DNA of 48,738 bases, from positions 1-48,738 of the forward strand of contig CAMBUL010000010.1 in assembly GCA_945871065.1 (NCBI GenBank). The letters are read 5' to 3'. The stretch comes from Chthoniobacter flavus. GTDB taxonomy: Bacteria > Verrucomicrobiota > Verrucomicrobiia > Chthoniobacterales > JACTMZ01. This document shows positions 37,487 through 44,670 of the stretch, one piece after another. The notes under the pieces were generated by a model, which saw only the letters and a program-made list of their open reading frames with translations, was not told the origin of the DNA and searched no databases. The position numbers were made by a program, and so were the translations under genes. The first letter of the stretch is position 1, and every line of letters starts with the position of its first letter.

Positions 37487-38668
37487 TTACCCGCCCGCCT
37501 TGGTCTCATCAATAAGTTTGGCGAACTGGTCGAAAAAGTATTCCGCATCGTGCGGACCGGGCGCGGCCTCGGGGTGATATTGAACACTAAAGACCGGAAT
37601 GGCATTGCTGCGCAAGCCCTCCACCGTGCCGTCATTCAAGTTGACATGCGTAACCTCTGCATCAGGCGGCAAAGACTCCGGGTCAACCGCGAACCCATGG
37701 TTCTGCGCCGTGATCGAAACCTTCCCGGTGAGCAGATCCTTGACCGGTTGGTTGCCGCCACGATGGCCGAACTTCAGCTTGAACGTCTTTCCGCCCAGAG
37801 CGTAGGCCAGAATCTGATGGCCCAGACAAATCCCGAAGATGGGTTTTTTCCCAAGTAAGCCGCGTACGTTTTTGTGGACGTAATCCAGCGCGCCGGGGTC
37901 ACCCGGACCGTTGGAGAGGAAAATTCCGTCCGGCTCCAAACTTAGCACCTCCTCGGCCGAGGTGTCGGCCGGCACGACCCGCACCGCCAGGCCGCGCTGG
38001 CGCAGTCCGCGCAGGATATTGCGCTTCATCCCGAAATCATAAGCCACCACGCGGTGCCGCACCGGGGGCAGAAAGCCAAAAATGTTGCCCAGAGGATCGC
38101 GCAATTCGCCTGCCGCATTTGTTCCTTGGGCCACTTTCCACGGACGGCTTTCCGCATCCATCGGGTCCCAGTCAAAGGCCTCGCGGGGCGTCACTTCCCG
38201 GACAAAATCCATCCCCACCACACCGTTGCCCTGCTTCGCCCGCTGCACCACCTGTTCGGGAGAGATCACTTCCGTCGTGAGGCAGGCCTTCATGGCTCCA
38301 CGTTCACGCAGATGCTTGGTCAAAGCCCGCGTGTCGATTTCCCGAATGCCCGGGACTCCATGACGTTGCAAGTAATCATGCAGGGATTCTTCCGACCGCC
38401 AATTGCTCGGTGCCTCGCTCAATTCCTCGATGACAAAACCCCGCACCTGCGGCCCCCGGGCCTCTTCATCGAGCACATTGATGCCGTAATTGCCAATATG
38501 CGGATTCGTCATGGCCACGATCTGTCCGAAGTACGAGGGATCGGTCAGCACCTCCTGGTATCCACTCATGGACGTGTTGAAGCACATTTCTCCCGTCACC
38601 GTTGCGATGGCACCAAATGCCTCCCCGCAAAAAATTCGCCCGTCTTCAAGTGCCAGAATCGCCGTCAT
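37487..38668 (-). CDS. carA: Carbamoyl-phosphate synthase small subunit
   Basis: CarA is the glutamine amidotransferase that feeds ammonia to CarB. The 393-residue protein has an N-terminal CPSase_sm domain ([40 protein letters not shown]) and a class I GATase domain with nucleophile Cys281 in FGICLGHQI and His365/Glu367 in VQYHPEAA. I chose the ATG at 38668 ([10 protein letters not shown]). The upstream 362-nt gap holds a terminator and a structured region. carB is about 29 kb away. The FHA gene follows after 12 nt. Confidence 0.97.
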   Translation of the reverse strand: MTAILALEDGRIFCGEAFGAIATVTGEMCFNTSMSGYQEVLTDPSYFGQIVAMTNPHIGNYGINVLDEEARGPQVRGFVIEELSEAPSNWRSEESLHDYLQRHGVPGIREIDTRALTKHLRERGAMKACLTTEVISPEQVVQRAKQGNGVVGMDFVREVTPREAFDWDPMDAESRPWKVAQGTNAAGELRDPLGNIFGFLPPVRHRVVAYDFGMKRNILRGLRQRGLAVRVVPADTSAEEVLSLEPDGIFLSNGPGDPGALDYVHKNVRGLLGKKPIFGICLGHQILAYALGGKTFKLKFGHRGGNQPVKDLLTGKVSITAQNHGFAVDPESLPPDAEVTHVNLNDGTVEGLRSNAIPVFSVQYHPEAAPGPHDAEYFFDQFAKLIDETKAGG

Positions 38669-38787
38669 GATCGAACGCATCTTTTATCTGCTCGGCCGGT
38701 CGCCCGCAAATCCCAAAGAGCGGCCCTCCCGCTGCGTCGAGCGAATCCATTCAGCGCTTTCGCCCAGGCCCAGTCCAGTCGCAAAAT

Positions 38788-38820
38788 AAAAGCGCCTCCC
38801 GTTGGCACGGGAGGCGCTTT
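38788..38820 (-). terminator. Rho-independent terminator upstream of carA
   Basis: A 10-bp GC-rich stem, AGCGCCTCCC (38791-38800) against GGGAGGCGCT (38809-38818), is extended by A-T pairs and has an 8-nt loop. On the minus strand it is followed by TTTTATTTTG, a good U-tract; on the plus strand the tail is only three T residues, so it acts mainly in the minus direction. It would end read-through from pheT or a short transcript made in this gap, or attenuate carA. Confidence 0.72.
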
Positions 38821-38987
38821 GCCAAGTATTGCCCCAGGTGAGCCGTCACGACCCAATTCCCGATCCCTTGAAGACAAGGGCGGACGACCGCCGCGGCTAG
38901 CGCGGACTTCCAACGAAGGCATGTCCTTGCCGGCCACAGCTCAGCCTCCTGGGATGATATAATACGGTTCGGGGCTTGAATCGTTTA
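38821..38987 (-). ncRNA. Candidate structured small RNA or carA leader (family not recognised)
   Basis: This part of the 362-nt pheT-carA gap can fold: CCTGGG (38948-38953) with CCCAGG (38833-38838), and GCTC (38939-38942) with GAGC (38840-38843), form a closing helix. Inner hairpins include 38865-38870/38875-38880 and 38891-38895/38901-38905. A terminator follows at 38788-38820. A -10-like hexamer, TATTAT on the minus strand, lies at 38959-38964 (the plus strand reads a perfect TATAAT one base away), with no clear -35. I could not match it to 6S, SRP, tmRNA or RNase P. The remaining gap, to 39030 and from 38669 to 38787, shows nothing recognisable. Confidence 0.35.
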
Positions 38988-39030
38988 CTCGAACTCTCCA
39001 GGGCAAATTGTCTGCGGCGATGCGAAAGAT

Positions 39031-41322
39031 CTAGGCACGAAATACAGCGCCGAGCACCGATTTCGCGTGATCGCGCAATGTTTCGACCGCGCGGTCAACT
39101 TCCTCCGAAGTCAATGTTCGTACCTCGTCGCGGAATGTCAAGGTGACGGTCAAGGAACGTTGCTCCGCCGGCAAAGTCACACCGCTCGGATCCTCGAAAA
39201 CATCCTTCAGTCCGACCGAAAACAAATGCGGCGCCTGCGCCGCGGACAAAGCTTTCTCCACCGCCGCATACCGTGTGGTTTTCGGCAGGATCAGCGACAA
39301 GTCGCGCGTGACAGCCGGAAACCTCGGCAAGGGGCGCACCCGCACGGGAGCGGGCACGGTCTCCAGCCAACCATCGACATCTATCTGCGCATAATAAAGC
39401 GGGGACTTGGCTGCGAATTTCTCCCCGAGCGCCCTCGGCAGTCTCCGCAGCAAGCCCTCGACGCCCAGGCCAGTCACGCGCAAGGCAAGACTATCCTCAG
39501 GCCTGAATTCCACCGCGCCGAGCACGGCCTGCAGACCCCCTTTCACATCAAAAAGTCCCGCCTCTGCGCCCGTGCAAAGCAAAGCCAGGGCCGTCCCCTC
39601 CTCCTTGCCTGCCGCGCGGAAAACCGGCCCGATCTCGAACAAGCGTACACTCACCGCTCCGTGGCGCAGGTTCCTAGCCAGCGCTTCGAGCAAACCCGCA
39701 AGCAAAGCCGGCCTCAGCAGTGCCTGATCCGCACCCAGTGGATTTCTTACCGCCACCGCGTCATCCGTCGTCGCGCCCACCCGCTGCAACGCATCCGGAG
39801 AAACAAAGTGCGAGGTTCGCGCCTCGCTGAAGCCCTGTGCCCTCAGGCGTTCGCGCAACTTTTCTGCATTGTCATGCCGCAAATCCGCCACGCTCGCTGG
39901 CGCCGGAAACCCGCGCCGGCGCGAGGGCACCCGCTCGATCCCCGCCATGCGAATGACCTCCTCGATCAAATCCACCTCGCGGGTCAGATCCGGACGAAAT
40001 CCCGGCACGCTCCATTGGCCGCCAGCTTGGGTCAGTCCGAGCCGCGCAAAGATGGCGTCAATTTCCCCGTCGGCGATTTCCAACCCGAGCAAGGCGCGGC
40101 AGCGGTCGTGGCTGAAGGTGATCGCTGCCAAGTTCCGCGGTTCCCGGCCCGCGACCAACACCTCCGCATCGGCTGCACCGCCCGCCGTTTGCAAAATCAA
40201 CTCCGCGGCGCGTGCCGATGCCGGCAAAACTCCCGACGGATCAACCCGTCGCTCGAAGCGGTAGCTTGAGTCGGTGGAAAGCCCCAACTGGCGTGAAGAC
40301 TTGCGCACCCGCGAGGGCTCGAACCACGCGCCTTCGAGTAGAATATCCCTTGTTTCGTTCGTCACTCCAGTTTCCGCTCCGCCCGTCACCCCGGCCAGCG
40401 CCACGGCTTTCCCTAGGTCGGCGACAACCAAATCATGGGCCCGCAGCTTGAGTTCCGAACCATCCAGAGCCTTCAGCATCTCACCCTCATGCGCGTTGCG
40501 CACCACGATTCCCTGCTCGAGTTTGGCCAAGTCGAAGGCATGCAAAGGCTGGCCGGTTTCCAAAAGAACGTAGTTGGTCACATCGACCACATTGTTGATC
40601 GGCCTCAGCCCCGCGGTCGCCAAGCGGTCGGCCAACCATTGAGGGCTGGGCCCGACATTGACCCCGCGGATGATCCGCGCGGTGTAAAAGGGACATCCGG
40701 AATCTTCCAGCCGGACAAATCCGTCCGCCGGTTTCTCCGGGACGGACGGCAGCGCAGCCAATATTGCTTCGACTTTGGTCAGAGCCGCCACCTCTCGAGC
40801 CACACCGCGGTAGCCGAGCAAATCAGGTCGGTTCGGAGTCACCTCCAATTCGAGCACCGTGTCGGGAGGAAAGAGGTCCTTCACCGGTCGGCCCACCGGA
40901 AAGTCTCCCGCCAAAATGAGCAAGCCATCCGCATCTTCGGCCAGCGCCAACTCCTTGGCACTGCATAGCATGCCGTCCGATTTTTCGCCGCGCAGCTTTC
41001 CGGCCTTGATTTTGAAATCCGGGCCGAGCACCGCGCCGGGCCGCGCGAGCGCCACCTTGTCGCCGACCTTGAAATTTTTCGCACCACAAACAATCTGCCG
41101 CGGTTGGCCCGATCCGTCATCGACCTGACACACGCTCAAGCGGTCAGCATTGGGATGTGGCGCACTGGAGAGGATTTGGGCGACGACGATTTTTTCCGGG
41201 ATATTCCCCCGTTCTTGGCGTCCGACCACTTCGGTGCCGCCGTTGGTCAAAGCCTCGGCCAACTCGTTCGCCGATTCCGGCAGTCCCACGTAATCTTTAA
41301 GCCACTGAAGGGAGATTTTCAT
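39031..41322 (-). CDS. pheT: Phenylalanyl-tRNA synthetase beta subunit
   Basis: This is the large subunit of the (alpha-beta)2 enzyme. The 763-residue protein has the full domain order: N-terminal start MKISLQWLKDYVGLPESANEL, EMAP-type tRNA-binding domain (about 40-150, PHPNADRLSVCQVD, VCGAKNFKVGDKV), B3/B4 editing domain (about 205-360, PINNVVDVTNYVLLETGQPLH), B5 domain (about 400-470) and C-terminal ferredoxin-fold anticodon-binding domain (about 670-763, LPRFPAVTRDLSLILP). The ATG at 41322 overlaps the pheS stop (ATGA), fixing the start; an upstream frame is shadow of pheS. Confidence 0.97.
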   Translation of the reverse strand: MKISLQWLKDYVGLPESANELAEALTNGGTEVVGRQERGNIPEKIVVAQILSSAPHPNADRLSVCQVDDGSGQPRQIVCGAKNFKVGDKVALARPGAVLGPDFKIKAGKLRGEKSDGMLCSAKELALAEDADGLLILAGDFPVGRPVKDLFPPDTVLELEVTPNRPDLLGYRGVAREVAALTKVEAILAALPSVPEKPADGFVRLEDSGCPFYTARIIRGVNVGPSPQWLADRLATAGLRPINNVVDVTNYVLLETGQPLHAFDLAKLEQGIVVRNAHEGEMLKALDGSELKLRAHDLVVADLGKAVALAGVTGGAETGVTNETRDILLEGAWFEPSRVRKSSRQLGLSTDSSYRFERRVDPSGVLPASARAAELILQTAGGAADAEVLVAGREPRNLAAITFSHDRCRALLGLEIADGEIDAIFARLGLTQAGGQWSVPGFRPDLTREVDLIEEVIRMAGIERVPSRRRGFPAPASVADLRHDNAEKLRERLRAQGFSEARTSHFVSPDALQRVGATTDDAVAVRNPLGADQALLRPALLAGLLEALARNLRHGAVSVRLFEIGPVFRAAGKEEGTALALLCTGAEAGLFDVKGGLQAVLGAVEFRPEDSLALRVTGLGVEGLLRRLPRALGEKFAAKSPLYYAQIDVDGWLETVPAPVRVRPLPRFPAVTRDLSLILPKTTRYAAVEKALSAAQAPHLFSVGLKDVFEDPSGVTLPAEQRSLTVTLTFRDEVRTLTSEEVDRAVETLRDHAKSVLGAVFRA

Positions 41323-42338
41323 GACACAAATTGCCCCAGAAACCGCTGGTCGTTTTCGACAAACATCCGAATATCCGGCACGCCGTAAAGGATCATGGCG
41401 AGGCGTTCGAGGCCGAAGCCGAAGGCGAAACCAGTCACCTTGTCCGGATCGAAAGCCTTGTCGCCGCGCCGATCGTTGATTTGCGCAAAAACGGCAGGAT
41501 CGACCATGCCGCAGCCCGCCAACTCGAGCCAACGCTCGCCGCCGCCCAAGGCCGCCGCACGCACATCGATTTCGTAACTCGGTTCGGTGAAGGGGAAAAA
41601 ATGCGGACGGAACCGCACTTTGGTGTCGGATCCGAATAGTTCACGAAAGAAAAATTCGAGCGTGCCCTTCAAGTCTCCCAGAGTGACCCCTTCATCGACG
41701 TAGAGGCCCTCCATCTGCGTGAATTGAGCCAAATGGGTGGCATCCACCTCGTCACGACGGTAAGCAGCACCCGGGGCGATAATCCGGATCGGGGGCGTCT
41801 CCCTCTCCATCGTGCGGATCTGCACACTAGAAGTATGCGTCCGCAGCAAGCGGCCGTCGGGCAGATAAAAGGTGTCTTGATCGTTGCGCGCCGGATGATC
41901 GGGAGGTGTATTGAGGGCGTCGAAACAATGCCACTCGGTCTCGATGTCGGGGCCCTCAGCCAAAGAAAATCCCATCCTCCGGAAAATTTCCACCGCCCGC
42001 CGCTGCAAATGCTGCAGGGGATGCAAACTTCCGACCGTCCGCGCCACACCGGGCAACGTTGGGTCGATCTGCGACAACTCCGCTTCCTCGGCCGCGGCGG
42101 AAAGTTCCGCCCCGCGCACCTCGAGCGCACCGAGGATTGCAGTGCGGACTTCATGGAGAAGCTTGCCGATTTCCGGACGCTCCTCCTTGGACAAGTGCCG
42201 CATCTGCTCTCCGGCCCGAGTGAGCCCGCCCGAACGCCCCGTGATCGCCACCCGGACCAGTTCGAGTGACGACAGGTCCGCCGCGCCCGCGATATCGCGG
42301 AGCGCCTGCTCGCGCAGGGCAGTCAGTTCCTCACGCAT
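41319..42338 (-). CDS. pheS: Phenylalanyl-tRNA synthetase alpha subunit
   Basis: This is the catalytic subunit of phenylalanyl-tRNA synthetase. The 339-residue protein has an N-terminal coiled-coil helix (about 1-85), the class II motif 2 region (RTHTSSVQIRTM, IIAPGAAYRRDEVDATH), FTQMEGLYVDEGVTLGDLKG, and motif 3 GFAFGFGLERLAMILYGVPDIR. Length matches the family (327-345). The ATG at 42338 (MREELTALREQA) is the first suitable start. It is coupled to pheT by a 4-nt overlap. The 82-nt gap to rplT contains a palindromic element. Confidence 0.97.
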   Translation of the reverse strand: MREELTALREQALRDIAGAADLSSLELVRVAITGRSGGLTRAGEQMRHLSKEERPEIGKLLHEVRTAILGALEVRGAELSAAAEEAELSQIDPTLPGVARTVGSLHPLQHLQRRAVEIFRRMGFSLAEGPDIETEWHCFDALNTPPDHPARNDQDTFYLPDGRLLRTHTSSVQIRTMERETPPIRIIAPGAAYRRDEVDATHLAQFTQMEGLYVDEGVTLGDLKGTLEFFFRELFGSDTKVRFRPHFFPFTEPSYEIDVRAAALGGGERWLELAGCGMVDPAVFAQINDRRGDKAFDPDKVTGFAFGFGLERLAMILYGVPDIRMFVENDQRFLGQFVS

Positions 42339-42348
42339 GGTGTGCCCA

Positions 42349-42415
42349 TTGTAGCCGCGGCAGTCTCTGCCGCGCCAGCTTGGCGTAGAGACGACAGAAG
42401 CTGCCGCCTCTACAA
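42349..42415. repeat. 67-bp imperfect palindrome between rplT and pheS
   Basis: TTGTAG (42349-42354) and GCGGCAG (42357-42363) pair with CTACAA (42410-42415) and CTGCCGC (42401-42407), a 13-bp outer stem with a 2-nt internal mismatch. Inside, CGCCA (42373-42377) pairs with TGGCG (42381-42385) and TCTCT (42364-42368) with AGAGA (42387-42391), giving a cruciform. GCGGCAG can alternatively pair with CTGCCGC at 42367-42373. It resembles a small dispersed palindromic (REP-like) repeat. Its core GTAGAGGCGG (minus strand) also occurs in the element at the right window edge. Confidence 0.5.
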
Positions 42416-42420
42416 CACGA

Positions 42421-42783
42421 TCAGGCTGCTTTCAACGCGGCCGCACCTCTCGCCACGATCTGCTGGAACGCGACTTCGTCGGTCACGGCCAGATCGGCCA
42501 GCATCTTGCGGTTGATCGCGATGGATGCCCTTTTCAGACCCTCCATCAACCGGCTATAGGTGATCCCCTCGGCGCGGCACGCGGCATTGATGCGCGTGAT
42601 CCACAATCCGCGGAAATTCCGCTTGCGCGTCTTGCGGTCGCGGGTCGCCCAGACTTGGGCCTTCATCCGCGCGTCTTTCGCGTAACGGAACAGCTTGCTG
42701 CGACGGCCACGGTAACCCTTGGCCTTCGACACCATCGTTTTGCGCCGCTCACGACTGGCCGGCGCGTTTGTTGCTCTTGGCAT
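42421..42783 (-). CDS. rplT: 50S ribosomal protein L20
   Basis: The 120-residue protein carries the L20 hallmarks: basic N-terminal extension (MPRATNAPASRERRKTMVSKAKGYRGRRSKLFR), RDRKTRKRNFRGLWITRINAACR and YSRLMEGLKRASIAINRKMLADLAV. L20 is essential for early assembly of the large ribosomal subunit and autoregulates its operon in E. coli and B. subtilis. The ATG at 42783 has a 5-bp hairpin (42792-42805) just before it and an AAGGAGA sequence further upstream (minus strand). It lies between rpmI and pheS in the usual order. Confidence 0.97.
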   Translation of the reverse strand: MPRATNAPASRERRKTMVSKAKGYRGRRSKLFRYAKDARMKAQVWATRDRKTRKRNFRGLWITRINAACRAEGITYSRLMEGLKRASIAINRKMLADLAVTDEVAFQQIVARGAAALKAA

Positions 42784-42902
42784 CTATTTTTCCGCCTCTC
42801 GGCGGTCTCCTTGGGACAGATCGTTTCGTTGTTCGGCCGTGCACCTCATCCATCCCGTGAGCCCCGTATCGCGGGGCCAGGTGCGCCAGCCGGCGTCAAT
42901 CT
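42784..42902 (-). promoter_or_regulatory. Structured rpmI-rplT intergenic leader
   Basis: On the minus strand the 119-nt spacer can form GCACCT (42841-42846) with AGGTGC (42879-42884) enclosing GCCCCG (42861-42866) with CGGGGC (42872-42877), and a second hairpin, CCGCC/GGCGG (42792-42796/42801-42805), directly before the rplT ATG. AAGGAGA, the only good Shine-Dalgarno-like run here, sits about 23 nt from the ATG unless this hairpin folds and brings it nearer. This may be the L20 autoregulatory site; the pairings are seen, the role is inferred. Confidence 0.4.
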
Positions 42903-43112
42903 CTAACCAAACGGCAGGTTCTCCTTGATGCGGGCCACGTCGGAGGCGTCCACTAGGGCGCTCTTCGCGAGGTGCCGCTTCCGCTTGGCGCTTTTCGACG
43001 ACATCAAGTGACGTCGGGAAGCGTGGGAGCGGAGGACCTTGCCGGTGCCAGTGACCTTGAAGCGCTTGGCCACTGCTTTCTTTGTTTTTCTGCGAGCTAC
43101 CGATTTCGGCAT
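42903..43112 (-). CDS. rpmI: 50S ribosomal protein L35
   Basis: The 69-residue basic protein matches L35: MPKSVARRKTKKAVAKRFKVTGTGKV, then HASRRHLMSSKSAKRKRHL and a C-terminal VARIKENLPFG. L35 binds the large ribosomal subunit. The ATG at 43112 gives the canonical length; an upstream start would add an unrelated 13-residue extension. infC, which usually precedes rpmI, is not here; instead a small membrane protein lies upstream. rpmI, rplT, pheS and pheT follow in standard order on one strand. Confidence 0.95.
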   Translation of the reverse strand: MPKSVARRKTKKAVAKRFKVTGTGKVLRSHASRRHLMSSKSAKRKRHLAKSALVDASDVARIKENLPFG

Positions 43113-43158
43113 AAGGGGTGGGAACCTATCGTGCGAAGGGAGAGCTGGCAAGCCTTTC

Positions 43159-43305
43159 CTACTCCATCCAGTTCAGGATGTTGAAATTGGCACTAACCAG
43201 CACCGTGATGGTCACTGCCACGGCAAGCAAACCAATCGCTGTCCCTGTGGCGGCCAGAAGAATCAGCCAACGGATGAATTCGTCTACCGGATTGCGTGTT
43301 TGCAT
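43159..43305 (-). CDS. Small single-pass membrane protein, unknown
   Basis: The 48-residue product starts MQTRNPVDEFIRWLILLAATG and has one long hydrophobic segment (about 13-38: LILLAATGTAIGLLAVAVTITVLV, given as separate runs), ending NFNILNWME. I do not recognise a family. The ATG at 43305 overlaps the upstream gene's end by 22 nt, consistent with an operon with the RibD-C-like gene before it and rpmI after it. The compact frame, hydrophobicity and position support a real small membrane protein; the function is unknown. Confidence 0.6.
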   Translation of the reverse strand: MQTRNPVDEFIRWLILLAATGTAIGLLAVAVTITVLVSANFNILNWME

Positions 43306-43628
43306 GGTGACTTCTTTACAACCTTGGCCGAGACCGCGGAAGCAAAAATCCCCGCGGACCGCACGCTGTATTCCGCCTCGTAACCCCGACCGCGGCAACG
43401 CAGGCCCTCAAGACGCAGGCGAACCGACTTGTCGAGCAGCGAGCGCAGCCCCGGGCCGATCAGGGTCGGGGTACTCGCCCCTCCAACTATCTCCGGGACA
43501 AAAACAACACGCAATCGCTGCAAAGTTCCCGCCGCGAGCATGGCCGCCAACGTCCCCGCCTGCCCGCGCGGCCCGAGCAATTTGCCGTCGAAGCTCAGCC
43601 GGACCCGGACCTCACCCGCCTTGCTCAC
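43284..43628 (-). CDS. Short RibD C-terminal-like protein, possibly a fragment
   Basis: The 114-residue product contains TLAAMLAAGTLQRLRVVFVPEIVGGASTPTLIG (read in pieces), which resembles the second half of the RibD C-terminal reductase domain (family pattern: ligand loop, LVDEL, VAPvLLGG). The N-terminal half, with the nucleotide-binding strand, is missing, so catalytic activity is unlikely as annotated; it may be a relic, a partner protein or a mis-recognised fold. The start is a GTG at 43628 that overlaps the upstream flippase-like gene's stop (GTGA). The family call is inferred with moderate confidence; the reading frame is well supported by coupling. Confidence 0.62.
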   Translation of the reverse strand: MSKAGEVRVRLSFDGKLLGPRGQAGTLAAMLAAGTLQRLRVVFVPEIVGGASTPTLIGPGLRSLLDKSVRLRLEGLRCRGRGYEAEYSVRSAGIFASAVSAKVVKKSPCKHAIR

Positions 43629-44647
43629 TCGCTGTGCTCGATTTGATCCTCGAGCTGGTCGACCTCCTCCCGCATGTCGCGCAGGTTGATCGATTCATGT
43701 GACGACGAACGGTAGAAAAGAAAAATAATCCCGCCAGCTAGACTACCCAACGTGTTGATGAGAAAGCCGGTAACGGAAATCAAGGTGGCGATGGCCGCCC
43801 CCACCCCGAACGGGGCAAGCAGGGAAACAAAGAGACTCTCCCTCAGACCAATGCCCGAGACACTAATCGGGATCGCCGTAATCACCGCGACAATCGGCAT
43901 GACCGAAAAAATATCAACTACCCCAAGCAGGTCGGTGAAGGCGCGGGCCGCGCAATAGAACGTGGTAAAAAACATCCCGAAGAGCGGAAAGGAAATGAGC
44001 AAGGCCCAAATGGTTAGGCGCCAGCCTTTGGCATACATATGGCAAGCCGCCGAAATTTCCACGATCCTCCCCCGCAGGGGTGTCCATTGCGGCAGATAGT
44101 GCACCCAGCCCAGACCCGAAACGGCAAACATGCCCAAAATGGTGATCAGCGCGGCACCGAGCAGCCACAAAAGCAAATTCAGCAAGGTCGAGCTTCCCTC
44201 CGCGTGATTGAGCAAGTCGTAACGGAAATAAAGGAAGGCCACGCTCAGAAAAATCAAAGCGAGCATCCCGATCACCCGGTCCATGAATACGCTGAGCAGC
44301 GCCGCTGCTTTATTGTCCTTCGCTTCGCGCATGGTCAGAAACATTTTCACCACGTCACCGCCGGTCGACCCGAGCATGAAGAGGTTGAAGAACATCCCGA
44401 TCATGAACAATTGCCAGGTCCGCAGCCAGGTCATGTGGATATTTTGCACGGCGAGAAGGATTTTCCACCGGGCCGTGGCCACGATGGTGCAAAGAAAAAA
44501 CACACCGACGCCGGCCCCCAGCCAGCGCCAGTCGGCCAGCTTGACCGCCCCGAGCATCTCACGCCGGCGCTCGGGATCATGGAAGACCCACCACAAGAGG
44601 CCGATGGTGACAGCCAACTGCAGCATGGTGAGCAAAGTTTTTTTCAT
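43625..44647 (-). CDS. Flippase-like (LPG synthase TM/UPF0104) membrane protein
   Basis: The 340-residue polytopic protein has about eight membrane helices and the family motifs: MLQLAVTIGLLWWVF near the N-terminus, WLGAGVGVFFLCTIVATARWKILL, FFNLFMLGSTGGDVVKMF, SVFMDRVIGMLALIFLSV and ISVSGIGLRESLF. This family is related to the membrane domain of MprF and includes lipid flippases and enzymes with unknown substrates. No aminoacyl-transferase domain is present. It heads the run of minus-strand genes leading to rpmI and is separated from the next gene upstream by 23 nt. Confidence 0.85.
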   Translation of the reverse strand: MKKTLLTMLQLAVTIGLLWWVFHDPERRREMLGAVKLADWRWLGAGVGVFFLCTIVATARWKILLAVQNIHMTWLRTWQLFMIGMFFNLFMLGSTGGDVVKMFLTMREAKDNKAAALLSVFMDRVIGMLALIFLSVAFLYFRYDLLNHAEGSSTLLNLLLWLLGAALITILGMFAVSGLGWVHYLPQWTPLRGRIVEISAACHMYAKGWRLTIWALLISFPLFGMFFTTFYCAARAFTDLLGVVDIFSVMPIVAVITAIPISVSGIGLRESLFVSLLAPFGVGAAIATLISVTGFLINTLGSLAGGIIFLFYRSSSHESINLRDMREEVDQLEDQIEHSE

Positions 44648-44670
44648 ACGCCGTGACGGGATAGAATCAA

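Noticed and set aside
38843-38856. ZTP-riboswitch-like GGGTCGTGAC on the minus strand in the carA leader
   Set aside because: The matching downstream CGACCC and CCGCC..GGGC parts are missing, and carA is not a usual ZTP target.
38665-38937. A 90-codon minus-strand frame through the carA upstream gap
   Set aside because: It runs straight through the terminator hairpin and has no homology-like features.
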